From Fidelibacterota bacterium (GTDB lineage Bacteria; Fidelibacterota; UBA8477; JABMPR01), in assembly GCA_016784025.1 (NCBI GenBank), contig JADHVL010000011.1:62001-126000 (forward strand): 64,000 nucleotides of DNA, in the 5' to 3' direction. The position numbers and the translations under genes were made by a program. Positions 1 to 9,766 of this stretch are shown here, one piece after another. The stretch's first letter is position 1; every line of letters starts with the position of its first letter. A model generated the notes under the pieces. The model saw only the letters and a program-made list of their open reading frames with translations. It was not told where the DNA came from and ran no database searches.

Positions 1-1
1 T

Positions 2-1138
2 ATCCATATGACCATCCAGACCGCTGTCTTGATCGAGACGCTCACAGCATTGGGTGCTGAAGTTCGCTGGTCCAGCTGCAATATTTATTCAACCCAGGAT
101 CATGCAGCAGCAGCTATTGCTGCTACTGGTGTTCCTGTATTCGCCTGGAAGGGTGAGACAGAAGCAGAATACTGGTGGTGTATTGATCAGACCCTATACT
201 TTGATGGCAAAGGTCCCAACATCCTGCTGGATGATGGGGGAGACTTAACTCAAGTTATCCTGGAACAACATCCTGAGATGCACGCAGAAATTAAAGGTGT
301 CTCTGAAGAGACCACCACAGGTGTTCATCGTCTTTACCAATTGATGGAAGAGGGTGACTTACCTTTCCCTGCTATCAATGTGAATGACTCTGTTACCAAA
401 TCCAAATTTGATAATAAGTATGGCTGTCGTGAATCTCTGGCTGATGGTATCAAACGAGGTACCGATATCATGCTGGCTGGTAAAAAGATCGTAGTTGCTG
501 GTTATGGTGATGTTGGTAAGGGCTCTGCCCAGTCTATGGCTGGATATGGTGCTCAGGTCTTTGTAACTGAAATCGATCCCATCTGTGCCCTGCAGGCAGC
601 TATGGAAGGCTTTTCTGTGGTTACCATGGAAGAGGCAGCCAGCTTCGGTGATATCTTTGTTACCACCACTGGTTGTAAAGATGTGATCCGTGGTGAACAC
701 ATGGAAAAGATGAAGGATAATGCTATCCTGGCTAATATTGGGCATTTTGATCATGAAATTGATGTGGCCTGGTTAGAGAACCATGCTGGTATCACTGAAA
801 CCAATATCAAACCTCAGGTTGATAAATTTGAATTTCCTGATGGCAAATCAATCGTGCTGCTTTCCCGGGGACGTCTTGTAAATCTTGGCAATGCCACGGG
901 TCACTCATCCTTTGTGATGTCTACATCATTTACCAATCAGGTATTGGCTCAGATGGCACTTTTCGAAGGCAGTGTTGCTGATGGTGTTCAGGTACTTTCC
1001 AAGGAGCTTGATGAAGAAGTGGCCAGACTGCACCTCGCTCATCTTGATGCCAAGTTGACCACCCTTTCTGAAGATCAGGCGGAGTATCTGGGGATCAAAA
1101 AAGAAGGTCCCTTCAAACCGGAACATTACAGGTACTAG
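2..1138 (+). CDS. ahcY: Adenosylhomocysteinase, 5' end cut by window edge
   Basis: Cytosolic enzyme that hydrolyses S-adenosylhomocysteine to adenosine and homocysteine, removing the inhibitor of methyltransferases. The frame is open to the left edge (ATC-CAT precede the first ATG at 8) and the visible protein begins inside the family block [13 protein letters not shown], so roughly the first 50 residues lie outside the window. Seen: the [11 protein letters not shown] segment, the NAD-binding loop GYGDVGKG near residue 166, [18 protein letters not shown], and the family's typical C-terminus PFKPEHYRY. The stop is followed by a 66-bp gap before a lipoprotein gene in the same frame; no terminator is visible between them. 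Identification is very secure. Confidence 0.97.
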   Translation: MHMTIQTAVLIETLTALGAEVRWSSCNIYSTQDHAAAAIAATGVPVFAWKGETEAEYWWCIDQTLYFDGKGPNILLDDGGDLTQVILEQHPEMHAEIKGVSEETTTGVHRLYQLMEEGDLPFPAINVNDSVTKSKFDNKYGCRESLADGIKRGTDIMLAGKKIVVAGYGDVGKGSAQSMAGYGAQVFVTEIDPICALQAAMEGFSVVTMEEAASFGDIFVTTTGCKDVIRGEHMEKMKDNAILANIGHFDHEIDVAWLENHAGITETNIKPQVDKFEFPDGKSIVLLSRGRLVNLGNATGHSSFVMSTSFTNQVLAQMALFEGSVADGVQVLSKELDEEVARLHLAHLDAKLTTLSEDQAEYLGIKKEGPFKPEHYRY

Positions 1139-1204
1139 AAAAGGATTATTTCAATCAACTTTCATAAATTTAAAGGACGGTCAGCAGGATTAGTACTGGC
1201 CACA

Positions 1205-4117
1205 TTGTGGGGCATTCTTGTACTGCAATGTGATTTTGGACTTCCCACCAAGGTGGTGTTGCCTACCTGGCAAATGACTCTGACCATTCCCTTAGTTTCT
1301 GAAAATTATCCATTTGATGGTTTGCTCTCATCTGATACGACTGGAACCATTAAGGTTTATGGTGATTCAGTGGATACCGATGGTGATGGGATCATGGATA
1401 TTTTGCTGCCTGATACTTTAGCAGATTATCCAGGTGGTCTGTATATCACCCTTGAGAATGACTTGCCGCCTATCACACTTCCTGAAGATATGTTTGTCAT
1501 CCCCGGCCAGGATCCAATGGAGCTGGGCGTTGGGCCAATTGATATTGGATCATTGCTCCCTGCGGTTCTGGATACTGGGATTAGTATGGGACCCATCGAT
1601 ACTGTAATCACTATGGCAGCTATGGGCTTTGAAATGCCGGATATATTTATCAGTAATATTCCAGATGCTGTTTGTGACGACATCTTAGCAACTCGTTCTG
1701 AAAACATATCTTTCACGTTTGGATCTGCAGACTCAAATATAAACTCTGATGCAGATGTTTCTATACCTGGGTATACACGGACGATCACTGCCCGTATTCC
1801 CTCTGCAGACGGTGACGGTGAAAACTGTGAAGCATGTCCGGATCCACCTCCTTTATTTATTTGCGATTCCTCATACACCTATGAAATGACGGCCGCCATT
1901 GATGTAGAAGAGGCACAATTACCAGGCATTCGCCAGGCCTTTGCTCTATTACCGGATCCATCTACCCTGCCTTCAGATGTGCCCATTGAAGGATTCGAGT
2001 CAGTTACTATATCGACTGGATCCATTAGCTCCACAATAAACAGCCAATTGCCGTTAACCTCATCCAATACGGGTCTTATTGTCTACACAAAACGTGCAGA
2101 CGGGACCACTGACACACTTCATAACCACTTTTTTGAAGATATTTCACAATACATGACCAACGGTGAGGACAGTACCCTGGTGTCATCGCTGGATGGAGTA
2201 GCAGTTTACGATAGTCTCATTTTTGAATTTGGGGGCACTATCAACGCTTCCAATGGTGATACGCTCTTTTTTCCTGAAGGTGTGAACCCATTTTTTCATT
2301 ATAATTTTTCATTAAATATTGACGGCTTCGAAAGTATCCAGTTAAATATGCGTGACACCACCATGTCCATATACCAGGATATGAATACCACTTCACCAGA
2401 CGCTGCCTTTAGCATCCAGATCGTGAAAGCCACATTTAAAGATGATGTGGATGAGCCAGACACCAATCGTTTGAGTATCTCACTGGAAAATAAAATGGGT
2501 TTGGATATTGATATTTTGCGGATCAAACTCAGAAACTTTTATGAGCATCAAGACAGTTTGGATGTCGGAAGTTTCGAAGTAATAACCTTCGCATTGCCTG
2601 ATGGAGCAACGAGAGATACCGTTGTAGTCTTAGATGGTCATTTACTAAGTAATCTTACAGGGGATGATACTCCACTGGATTCATTGTTGATTGAGACAGA
2701 AATACAATTTAGCTCAGATGGAGGTCCAACCACCATCCCTTATCCACCACCAGATGAAATGGCCATTGATGTCAATGTGCTAATGACATCACTGAGAATC
2801 CAGGATCTGGTCGGACTCTTTGATATCAATTTTGGATTGAGTGATCAAGAACAGCCCTTGAGCTTGCCAGGTCTCGTTGGTGGAATCACGTTCGGGGAGG
2901 CTATTCTTGCCATCACTATGGAAAACGAATTTGGTGTTTCACCGGGTTTAGGTTTAGAGGTGAAGGGCTTCAGGGATGGGGACAGTGTCGTTGTTGCCCT
3001 TGATCCGGATTCGGTAACTTTCCAATCAGGCTCACCAGATGAACCAGTATCTACAGAGATTCGCATAAGTCGTGAATATGTCCGACGAACCGTCGCTGAT
3101 GATGTAGCGATTGTCCAACACTTCCCTGCAGATAACAATATTGTCAATTTAATGGCTATGATGCCTGATATTGTTTCGGTGGGCGGCGATGCCAGCATTA
3201 CACCTGATGGGCTTACATCGATTACAGCCGGGGCTGAGATATCAGGAACCTGGCGATTTGAAATTCCATTTTATCTGACCATTGCTTCAGGGGGAGTTGA
3301 ATTTATGCCCCCGACATTTTCAAAAATGGCTGCATTGGATTCAAGTACTATCAAGCAATTAGTAGGAGCCAATGGTGTTCCAGATGATTCTGATATGCTG
3401 CTTAGTTCCACCATTAACACCATCATTTTTAGTGATATTGGACTTGGCTTCGGATTGGAAATTCTGGTATCCGATATTCAATACTTCCCATTCTATAGCT
3501 CACTGGAAAACCGAGTACTGGTTTCGGCTGATCTGGATGACGATGGCTCGGCAGATACACTTGATTTGAACCTGGATACCCTCATTATGCATCCACTGGT
3601 GAAGACCCTTCAGCTTGAAATTCCTGCAGGTATCGCTGATCCAACTACGGGTCTGGTGATTCCAGGCATGGAAGGATCAGGTCAATTTAGTTATTCGGCT
3701 GATTTTAATTTGAGTGATGTGGAGGGTGATTCTACCTATGGTACACTGAAGCACAAAAAATATGCCTTCCTGGATACCTTTATGTTGGCCCGATCTGATT
3801 CAGGCTTTGCAGATGTTGCTTCCGCGCTGGCCTTTGTGGAATTGGATGCACCCACAGTCGCAGATTCACTTTACAACCTGACACTTAATAGTACTGGTAC
3901 TGAGCTGTGGCTTATCCAGGATGTGACTTCTTATGGCGAATTGGGTTGGTTGATTGAACCCAAGGATCATTACATCGCAACAAAATTCATTTTGGAAGAA
4001 ACGCCTAACCCTGCTTTGCTCCCGTTCTCTGCTGGAATTGATGTCACTGCATTTATGCAATTTATCCTCAATTCTGGACCCATGTTCAGCACCACTGAGG
4101 AAGACACGACACAATGA
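1205..4117 (+). CDS. Giant Asp-rich surface lipoprotein of unknown function
   Basis: 970 residues from the TTG at 1205, but the start is uncertain. Upstream in the same frame there is no stop back to the ahcY stop at 1136-1138, and translation from about 1154 (ATC) gives a basic stretch HKFKGRS before the hydrophobic segment LVLATLWGILVL and a Cys at codon 1229, that is, a complete lipoprotein signal. An AAGG sits at 1141-1144. No ATG or GTG is available there, so a non-canonical ATT/ATC start is possible. The mature part is acidic, rich in Ser/Thr/Asp, with calcium-loop-like DTDGDGIMD near residue 60 and DLDDDGSAD near 779. Predicted mostly beta. It overlaps the next barrel gene by 4 bp (ATGA), suggesting an outer-membrane pair. 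I recognise no named family. Confidence 0.75.
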   Translation: MWGILVLQCDFGLPTKVVLPTWQMTLTIPLVSENYPFDGLLSSDTTGTIKVYGDSVDTDGDGIMDILLPDTLADYPGGLYITLENDLPPITLPEDMFVIPGQDPMELGVGPIDIGSLLPAVLDTGISMGPIDTVITMAAMGFEMPDIFISNIPDAVCDDILATRSENISFTFGSADSNINSDADVSIPGYTRTITARIPSADGDGENCEACPDPPPLFICDSSYTYEMTAAIDVEEAQLPGIRQAFALLPDPSTLPSDVPIEGFESVTISTGSISSTINSQLPLTSSNTGLIVYTKRADGTTDTLHNHFFEDISQYMTNGEDSTLVSSLDGVAVYDSLIFEFGGTINASNGDTLFFPEGVNPFFHYNFSLNIDGFESIQLNMRDTTMSIYQDMNTTSPDAAFSIQIVKATFKDDVDEPDTNRLSISLENKMGLDIDILRIKLRNFYEHQDSLDVGSFEVITFALPDGATRDTVVVLDGHLLSNLTGDDTPLDSLLIETEIQFSSDGGPTTIPYPPPDEMAIDVNVLMTSLRIQDLVGLFDINFGLSDQEQPLSLPGLVGGITFGEAILAITMENEFGVSPGLGLEVKGFRDGDSVVVALDPDSVTFQSGSPDEPVSTEIRISREYVRRTVADDVAIVQHFPADNNIVNLMAMMPDIVSVGGDASITPDGLTSITAGAEISGTWRFEIPFYLTIASGGVEFMPPTFSKMAALDSSTIKQLVGANGVPDDSDMLLSSTINTIIFSDIGLGFGLEILVSDIQYFPFYSSLENRVLVSADLDDDGSADTLDLNLDTLIMHPLVKTLQLEIPAGIADPTTGLVIPGMEGSGQFSYSADFNLSDVEGDSTYGTLKHKKYAFLDTFMLARSDSGFADVASALAFVELDAPTVADSLYNLTLNSTGTELWLIQDVTSYGELGWLIEPKDHYIATKFILEETPNPALLPFSAGIDVTAFMQFILNSGPMFSTTEEDTTQ

Positions 4118-5487
4118 GAAGGTTAACTGCAATACTTACCGTCTCACTTGCCTTGGCTGTATCTGGTTTTGGACAGGCGCACATAGACGCCAGAGGACTG
4201 GGTCTCTGCAATGTGTATACAGTATCCTCCCGGGGTATTTCTGCAGTAGGATACAACCCTGCCAACCTGGGGTACACTGAAGATTTAACTTTTAGCGCCG
4301 ACCTTTTAGATTTCAAAATTACAGCTTTTAATAATTTCATGTCTCTGGCACTGTTTAACAAATATTTCTCAGGTGATAAGGACGGCAATCCTTTTGATCT
4401 TGAGCAAAAGATGCGCGGTAGTGATAAAACACATAAAGAATTTCTATTGTCTGAACTTTCTGAAGATGGGTTTGCATTTGGTCTGGGTGTGAGTGTTCCG
4501 ATCCCAGTTCTAAATATCTCCCTTGGTAATTATGCCTTCACGTCGGGTGTCGAATATTATATGCAGAACTCCCTCCCCCTGGGTCTCTTTGAAATGGTTA
4601 TGGAAGGAAATCAGATTGGTAATTCTTTAGATTTATCGCTCAGGCAGGACTTGCTTATGGTGACCAACTTTGGTTTTTCATTTGCCATACCTTTTGAAAA
4701 ATACAACATAGGAGCCACCTTTAAATATCTAGTAGGAATAGGCTTTGCTGGTGTGGATTCATCTGGTGGTGCCTTCAATACTCGACCCACGGGACTGGAG
4801 TCTGATGGTTTTTATCGATACACCCGTGCCATTGGGGGCAATGGTTTGGCTATTGATCTTGGTTTTAATACACGGAAAATCAATAACTGGCAGTTCGGTT
4901 TTGCCATTAATAATGTGATTGGCTTTATCAATTGGGGCAATGATGACAATTTTATAGCGAGGAATATTGGAATCATCGAAGCCCTGGTCCCCGTTCGCGA
5001 TCTTCTGCAGATATCATCTGATAGCACTACTTTTTCAGCCAGTACCTTGTACGCCATGGAAATGGAAGGTATTAATGTGACAGCTGCCCTCGCTGATACC
5101 GACAGCCTTTTCAAATTTGATGAAATGGATGTCCCAAGACCAGACAGTATTCGAATGAATTATCCTGCCATCTTTCGCCTCGGTGGCAGCTACCAATACA
5201 AGAATGATTTCATAGTCATGGCTGATTTATCTGCCGGTCTGGATGATTACTATTTTGCAAATCGATCATGGAGACTAGGACTTGCAGCTGAGTGGATCCG
5301 CTTTGGCATGGTTCCCATCAGATCTGGTATGGCCTTTGGTGGTCCCTATGGGAGTGAAGCATCAATCGGTGCTGGAATTCACCTCATCTGGTTTGATGCA
5401 GATCTGGCTCTAAAGTTATTGGGTGGGATGTCTTTCGCCAATGCAGAGGGCATTGAATTTGGGCTCAGTTTTCAGTTTAAGAGGTAA
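4114..5487 (+). CDS. Outer-membrane beta-barrel protein, DUF5723-like
   Basis: 457 residues with a signal peptide (MRRLTAILTVSLALAVSGFGQA). The mature start GARGLGLCNVY-type segment followed by AVGYNPANLGY resembles DUF5723/FadL-like outer-membrane proteins of FCB bacteria, in which an NPA/NPANL motif follows the signal. Alternating hydrophobic and aromatic strands run to the end, and the protein finishes with GLSFQFKR, a barrel-type terminal strand. Its ATG overlaps the stop of the preceding giant lipoprotein (ATGA at 4114-4117), so the two are translationally coupled; I infer that the lipoprotein and barrel act together at the cell surface. The substrate or function is unknown. Confidence 0.75.
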   Translation: MRRLTAILTVSLALAVSGFGQAHIDARGLGLCNVYTVSSRGISAVGYNPANLGYTEDLTFSADLLDFKITAFNNFMSLALFNKYFSGDKDGNPFDLEQKMRGSDKTHKEFLLSELSEDGFAFGLGVSVPIPVLNISLGNYAFTSGVEYYMQNSLPLGLFEMVMEGNQIGNSLDLSLRQDLLMVTNFGFSFAIPFEKYNIGATFKYLVGIGFAGVDSSGGAFNTRPTGLESDGFYRYTRAIGGNGLAIDLGFNTRKINNWQFGFAINNVIGFINWGNDDNFIARNIGIIEALVPVRDLLQISSDSTTFSASTLYAMEMEGINVTAALADTDSLFKFDEMDVPRPDSIRMNYPAIFRLGGSYQYKNDFIVMADLSAGLDDYYFANRSWRLGLAAEWIRFGMVPIRSGMAFGGPYGSEASIGAGIHLIWFDADLALKLLGGMSFANAEGIEFGLSFQFKR

Positions 5488-5532
5488 GTCTTTAAATGCA
5501 GGTGAGAGTATCTGCAAAATTCAAAATTAAAT

Positions 5533-6624
5533 CTATTTCTTTGCTGTTTGATAAAACAGCCATCCCCCAGCAATAAAAAGGACCACATTTCCAAACCACA
5601 CTGCGAAAGCTGGATGCATGGAACTATTGTAGCCGATTTTCTGACCTCCGATTAGCAGGATATAATATATAAAGAGTGCTATTACGCTCTTGCCCACGCC
5701 CACTGCCAGATTCTCCCTCGTCCCCTGTAGGGCAAAACTAATCCCCAGAAAAATCACAATAAATCCAGTCATCACAAATGCCAGTTTGAAGTGAAAATCC
5801 ACCACCCAGCGGTGAGGGTTTAGACCCAGGAGCTTTTTCTTTTCAATAAATTCCACAAGTTGAAAAACATTCATCTCATTGGGCCTGATCTGCTCCTTGA
5901 CAATATCAGCTGGTGTCAGGGTGATAGGTAACTCATCGCTGAGGTTCATCTCTGAAAACAATAATTTTCCAGCAGCATCAAAGCGACGATTCAAGCCTTC
6001 TGTTTTATTCCAATTCTGTAAAGAATCAATCCACTCAAGCCTGGCATAATCCCATCGCTCTGTAATTCCGGAGTCCTGATATGCCAGGATAGAAACATCC
6101 GTACACTTACTGTTGGGGACGTCGTAAGATTTGATGACCATGATATTACCATTAACATCCTGGCGAACGACTTCCTTCATTTTCCTGGGACTTTTCTTCG
6201 GTTTTAAAATATTACGAGTAATCTCTTTCTGCTGATGATTGAAAGGCATAACCACCAGATTTTGAAAGACAAACTGGAATATGGTGAAGAATAGACCGAG
6301 GAGGAGTAAGGGACGTGCAATACGGAGCATGCTGATCCCTGAAGCGCGCATGGCTGCGATTTCATAGTTCTTGTTGAGGGTGCCCAGTGAAAAGACCGTG
6401 GCCAGAAGCATACTCATAGGGAGGGCCATATCAATAAAATAGGGCAGACTGTATCCATAATACACCAGCATGAGATTAGCCCCAGCCCCAGCGTCCACAA
6501 AATTGTCAATCTTTTCCACAAAATCAGCAATGGTGAAAATACCCACAAGACCAATAAGAACGGTCCACATGGTAGAAAAAAATGCTCGGATCAGATATCG
6601 ATCTATAAGAGAAATTAAGCCCAA
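5533..6624 (-). CDS. lptG: LptF/LptG family LPS export permease, LptG-like
   Basis: Inner-membrane subunit of the LptB2FG ABC exporter that extracts lipopolysaccharide and hands it to the periplasmic bridge. 363 residues, the usual length. Seen: N-terminal IDRYLIRAF then helices, ALPMSMLLATVFSLGTLN and MRASGISMLRI (the coupling region typical of YjgP/YjgQ), a periplasmic jellyroll portion at about 130-260, and three C-terminal helices. It starts with TTG at 6624; a TAG lies four codons upstream, so no earlier start is possible. It follows a CNNM gene with a 13-bp gap in an apparent operon. Assigned LptG rather than LptF on general pattern only. Confidence 0.88.
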   Translation of the reverse strand: MGLISLIDRYLIRAFFSTMWTVLIGLVGIFTIADFVEKIDNFVDAGAGANLMLVYYGYSLPYFIDMALPMSMLLATVFSLGTLNKNYEIAAMRASGISMLRIARPLLLLGLFFTIFQFVFQNLVVMPFNHQQKEITRNILKPKKSPRKMKEVVRQDVNGNIMVIKSYDVPNSKCTDVSILAYQDSGITERWDYARLEWIDSLQNWNKTEGLNRRFDAAGKLLFSEMNLSDELPITLTPADIVKEQIRPNEMNVFQLVEFIEKKKLLGLNPHRWVVDFHFKLAFVMTGFIVIFLGISFALQGTRENLAVGVGKSVIALFIYYILLIGGQKIGYNSSMHPAFAVWFGNVVLFIAGGWLFYQTAKK

Positions 6625-6637
6625 AAGTGATCGCTAA

Positions 6638-7837
6638 TTAGCGCTCCTGAACAAATATGGTTTCAATACGTGTTGCAGTTGAAGATGAGATAACATAGCG
6701 GTGAGTTTCGGTTAAGAACTGTTCGTTCTTTTGAGGGATATGCCCCAGGCTCTCAATAAGAAATCCGGCCAAGGTTTCATATTCACCAGTAGGAATGGCA
6801 AAATCATGCTGTTCATTAAGAAAATCTATCTCAGTATTTCCTTTGATGAGCAAACCCTTATCAAGTTGCTGGACTGCTGAATCTTCTTCATCAAAGGCAT
6901 CTGTAAATTCGCCAAATAGCTCTTCAGATAAATCTTCCATAGTGACTAAGCCTGCAGTGCCACCATATTCATCAATCACGATTGCAATTGATAGACTTTT
7001 AGTCTGCATTTCACCCAGCAGTTCATCTGCAGCTTTGGTTTCCGGGACAAAATAGACCTCCCGCATGACGTCGCGGAGTTCAGTTGCTCCCCTGAAAATA
7101 TCATGGAGGAACACAATACCTTTAATATCATCGGTGGTTTCTTCATACACTGGAAGTTTGGAATATCCTGATTCCATAAAAGCGGATTCAACTTCGTCCA
7201 TACTACTATCGATGGATACTGAAGTCATATCGGGACGAGGCGTCATTACTTCGCTGATTGAGGTATTTTTAAAGGTGAATATACGGGCAATGGTTTGACG
7301 CTCATGGACATCTACACCGCTCTCCTCCCTGGGATCGTTGAATAGGAGATGCAACTCCTCTGAGTCCAGGTTGGTTTGACTTTCAACATCATCACTTCTC
7401 AGAATTATTTTCCGATAAAGGCGTAGCAAAATGGTCAGGGGATAGAGAATCACCTCAAATATTTTGACAAAGCGCCCAAAAAATAACATGGAGGCGTTGG
7501 GAAATTCTCGAAAGAGTGTTTTCGGTATAATTTCACCAAAGATGAGAACACTGACAGAAATGATCAGTAGAATTATCCACTCATTGGGGATTACCTGGAT
7601 CAGCATCACCGTGGAGAAAGACGTGGTCAGAATGTTGGCTATGTTATTCCCAACCAGTGTGGCAGTGAGAAATTGCTCAGGGTTACGACTGGCCTTCATG
7701 GCTGACTTTGCACCGCGTACCTCACGCCTTTCCCAAACCTCTAGTTGTAGTCGGTTTGACGAGAGAAGTGCAATTTCTGCTCCGGCAAAAATGAAGCTGA
7801 GAATAAGGCCAATGACGGCGAGAATAATCTCGATCAT
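6638..7837 (-). CDS. CNNM/HlyC-CorC family membrane protein with CBS domains
   Basis: 399 residues: an N-terminal DUF21/CNNM membrane domain (hydrophobic helices at 1-25, 55-80, 85-105 and about 125-140), a linker with VMTPRPDMTSV near residue 197, a CBS pair to about 320 (LPVYEETTDDIKGIVFLHD; IVIDEYGGTAGLVTMEDLSEELFGE), and a C-terminal CorC_HlyC domain (DFAIPTGEYETLAGFLIE). The family is linked to magnesium or other divalent cation efflux; substrate here is inferred. ATG start at 7837. Its stop lies 13 bp before lptG, and an AGGAG for lptG overlaps its last codons. Confidence 0.9.
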   Translation of the reverse strand: MIEIILAVIGLILSFIFAGAEIALLSSNRLQLEVWERREVRGAKSAMKASRNPEQFLTATLVGNNIANILTTSFSTVMLIQVIPNEWIILLIISVSVLIFGEIIPKTLFREFPNASMLFFGRFVKIFEVILYPLTILLRLYRKIILRSDDVESQTNLDSEELHLLFNDPREESGVDVHERQTIARIFTFKNTSISEVMTPRPDMTSVSIDSSMDEVESAFMESGYSKLPVYEETTDDIKGIVFLHDIFRGATELRDVMREVYFVPETKAADELLGEMQTKSLSIAIVIDEYGGTAGLVTMEDLSEELFGEFTDAFDEEDSAVQQLDKGLLIKGNTEIDFLNEQHDFAIPTGEYETLAGFLIESLGHIPQKNEQFLTETHRYVISSSTATRIETIFVQER

Positions 7838-8066
7838 TGAATGGAGCTATTGGCTGGAATTTTTGTACTCATTTTCACGTTCAACATACAAATAATATAA
7901 TTTGATTCAAGCTTGAACCATAGGTTGGTCTTGGGTATTACTCCATCTTCAAAAAGCACGATGTGTTGGAAAATTGAACGTCCTACCTCCAATTTCTGAC
8001 CTATTAATTGGCAGATACCGAAAATTCGAGTTTCATCAGGCTCCAACACGATTATCCTATAAGCCT

Positions 8067-8723
8067 ATGGTATTCTCAACCAGATATTCTGCCTGCGAAA
8101 CTCAACTTACTCGTTGCTGGAAAGAGCTCACTAATTCTGAGCAGAAGAAAATGTTTCTTCTGGGAATCCTTGTGACAGCTACGACACTCAATGACCAGGC
8201 CATGTTAAATACATGGATACCACTCTGTTCAGATGTTCTAGATGAGGAGGCCATTGAAGAGGCTATCCTGCAGACTCTACTTTTTGCCGGATTTCCTAAA
8301 ACTATTGAGGCTCTCAAACAATTGAGAATCCATTTTCCTGTAAAGCATGGAGCCAAACATGTGGGTGATCATAAACAAGCTGGTGAAAAGACCAGCCAAA
8401 TCATCTATGGAAAACATCATTCAAAACTGAAAAAGGTCATGGATGAATTACACCCGGATTTAACGAGATGGATGATAGAAGATGGTTATGGTCGCATCCT
8501 TTCTCGTTCTGGACTTTCCCTCCAGGAGCGGGAAATATCAGTTCTTGCTTCACTGATGGCATCAGGGATGATCAATCAGTTTCGGGCTCATCTTAGGGGT
8601 GCATTATTTGCAGGTGTATCCCGGGTTGATATCATTTGGTTTACAAACATCTTCCAATGTATAATTGCCGCCGAGTTGAGAGCCGACTTCAATCAGGTGA
8701 CGCAAGAGATATTAAATTCATGA
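8067..8723 (+). CDS. Carboxymuconolactone decarboxylase-like protein
   Basis: 218 residues from the ATG at 8067. The frame is open further to a TTG at 7974, which has a GGAAAA next to it, so the start is not settled. Two repeated helical units are visible: AILQTLLFAGFPKTIEAL in the first half and the more complete LQEREISVLASLMASG with RAHLRGALFAGVSRVDI in the second. This pattern is that of the CMD/AhpD fold (PF02627). The AhpD CxxC redox pair is absent; the second unit resembles true gamma-carboxymuconolactone decarboxylases (H-x-RGAL). The substrate is unknown. It stands alone, divergent from the CNNM gene, upstream of murQ by 67 bp. Confidence 0.7.
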   Translation: MVFSTRYSACETQLTRCWKELTNSEQKKMFLLGILVTATTLNDQAMLNTWIPLCSDVLDEEAIEEAILQTLLFAGFPKTIEALKQLRIHFPVKHGAKHVGDHKQAGEKTSQIIYGKHHSKLKKVMDELHPDLTRWMIEDGYGRILSRSGLSLQEREISVLASLMASGMINQFRAHLRGALFAGVSRVDIIWFTNIFQCIIAAELRADFNQVTQEILNS

Positions 8724-8790
8724 TCGACTGCCAGGGCTAGCACTGCCAGGCTATTATAGAAAAGTTTTATAGGGTGGGAGCATTAAGACA

Positions 8791-9708
8791 ATGACATCGA
8801 AATTAGGCAACCTTTTAACAGAGCAACGCAACCCAAAGAGTATGAAGCTGGATTCGTCTTCGATTCGTGAAATCCTTGAAATCATTAATCGCGAAGACCG
8901 GATCATCGCTGGCCAGGTCGCTAAACAAATGGATGATATTACTCAGGCTACTGAATTAGTAGATCGTGCTTTCCAGAATGATGGACACCTGATATATGTG
9001 GGAGCAGGGACTTCTGGAAGACTTGGCGTCTTAGATGCCTCTGAAATTCCACCCACCTTTAATGCCAGCCCAGAACGAGTCCAAGGCTTCATAGCAGGTG
9101 GCGATATTGCCTTGCGTACTGCAGTGGAGGGAGCTGAAGATTTTCCAGAAGATGGTCGAAAACTCATTGATGATCTTGCAGTCACTAGGAATGATGTCGT
9201 CATGGGTATTGCTACAAGTGGAGTCACTCCATACGTGCTGGGTGCCCTGGAGCGTGGACGAGCATTAGGAGCAGCTACAGTATTTTTCACCTGTGCAGAC
9301 AGAAATCACATTGATATTGATGTTGATGTCCTGATCTCTGTGCCGGTGGGACCAGAAGTGATCACAGGATCAACGCGGATGAAATCAGGGACGGCTACCA
9401 AGCTGGTGCTCAATATGATTACGACCACCTCAATGGTTAAACGGGGTAAAGTCTACGAGAATCTCATGGTGGATTTGAAGGCTACCAATATCAAGTTGGA
9501 AGATAGAGCACGGCGCATTGTGTCCACTATCACCTCTTGCAGTTATGAAGAAGCAACTGAACTGCTAATCAAATCAGATAACTATGTCAAGGTGGCTCTG
9601 GTTATGCATAAAAGCCATGCCTCTGCAGATGAAAGCCGACTATATTTAGATCGCTTCGATGGCAACGTTCGCCAGGCTGTTGATGAACTTGAAAAAGGGA
9701 AACATTGA
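8791..9708 (+). CDS. murQ: N-acetylmuramic acid 6-phosphate etherase
   Basis: Cytosolic lyase that cleaves the lactyl ether of MurNAc-6-phosphate to GlcNAc-6-phosphate and lactate in peptidoglycan recycling. 305 residues, typical length. Seen: LLTEQRNPKSM at the N-terminus, the SIS-domain signature YVGAGTSGRLGVLDASEIPPTF (the start of it at about residue 70), the catalytic-Glu region AGGDIALRTAVEGAED, and PEVITGSTRMKSGTATK near 190. ATG start. No PTS or MurNAc kinase lies beside it, so the source of the substrate is not shown. Its stop lies 3 bp before the inverted repeat that bounds the GxxExxY cassette. Confidence 0.96.
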   Translation: MTSKLGNLLTEQRNPKSMKLDSSSIREILEIINREDRIIAGQVAKQMDDITQATELVDRAFQNDGHLIYVGAGTSGRLGVLDASEIPPTFNASPERVQGFIAGGDIALRTAVEGAEDFPEDGRKLIDDLAVTRNDVVMGIATSGVTPYVLGALERGRALGAATVFFTCADRNHIDIDVDVLISVPVGPEVITGSTRMKSGTATKLVLNMITTTSMVKRGKVYENLMVDLKATNIKLEDRARRIVSTITSCSYEEATELLIKSDNYVKVALVMHKSHASADESRLYLDRFDGNVRQAVDELEKGKH

Positions 9709-9766
9709 TTAACCACAGAGCTTGCAGAGCACACAGAGAAAAAGTTTAGATAAATCAAACAAGAAT

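Noticed and set aside
7834-8049. 71-codon minus-strand frame upstream of the CNNM gene
   Set aside because: Overlaps the start of the CNNM gene and the CMD-like frame and shows no motif.
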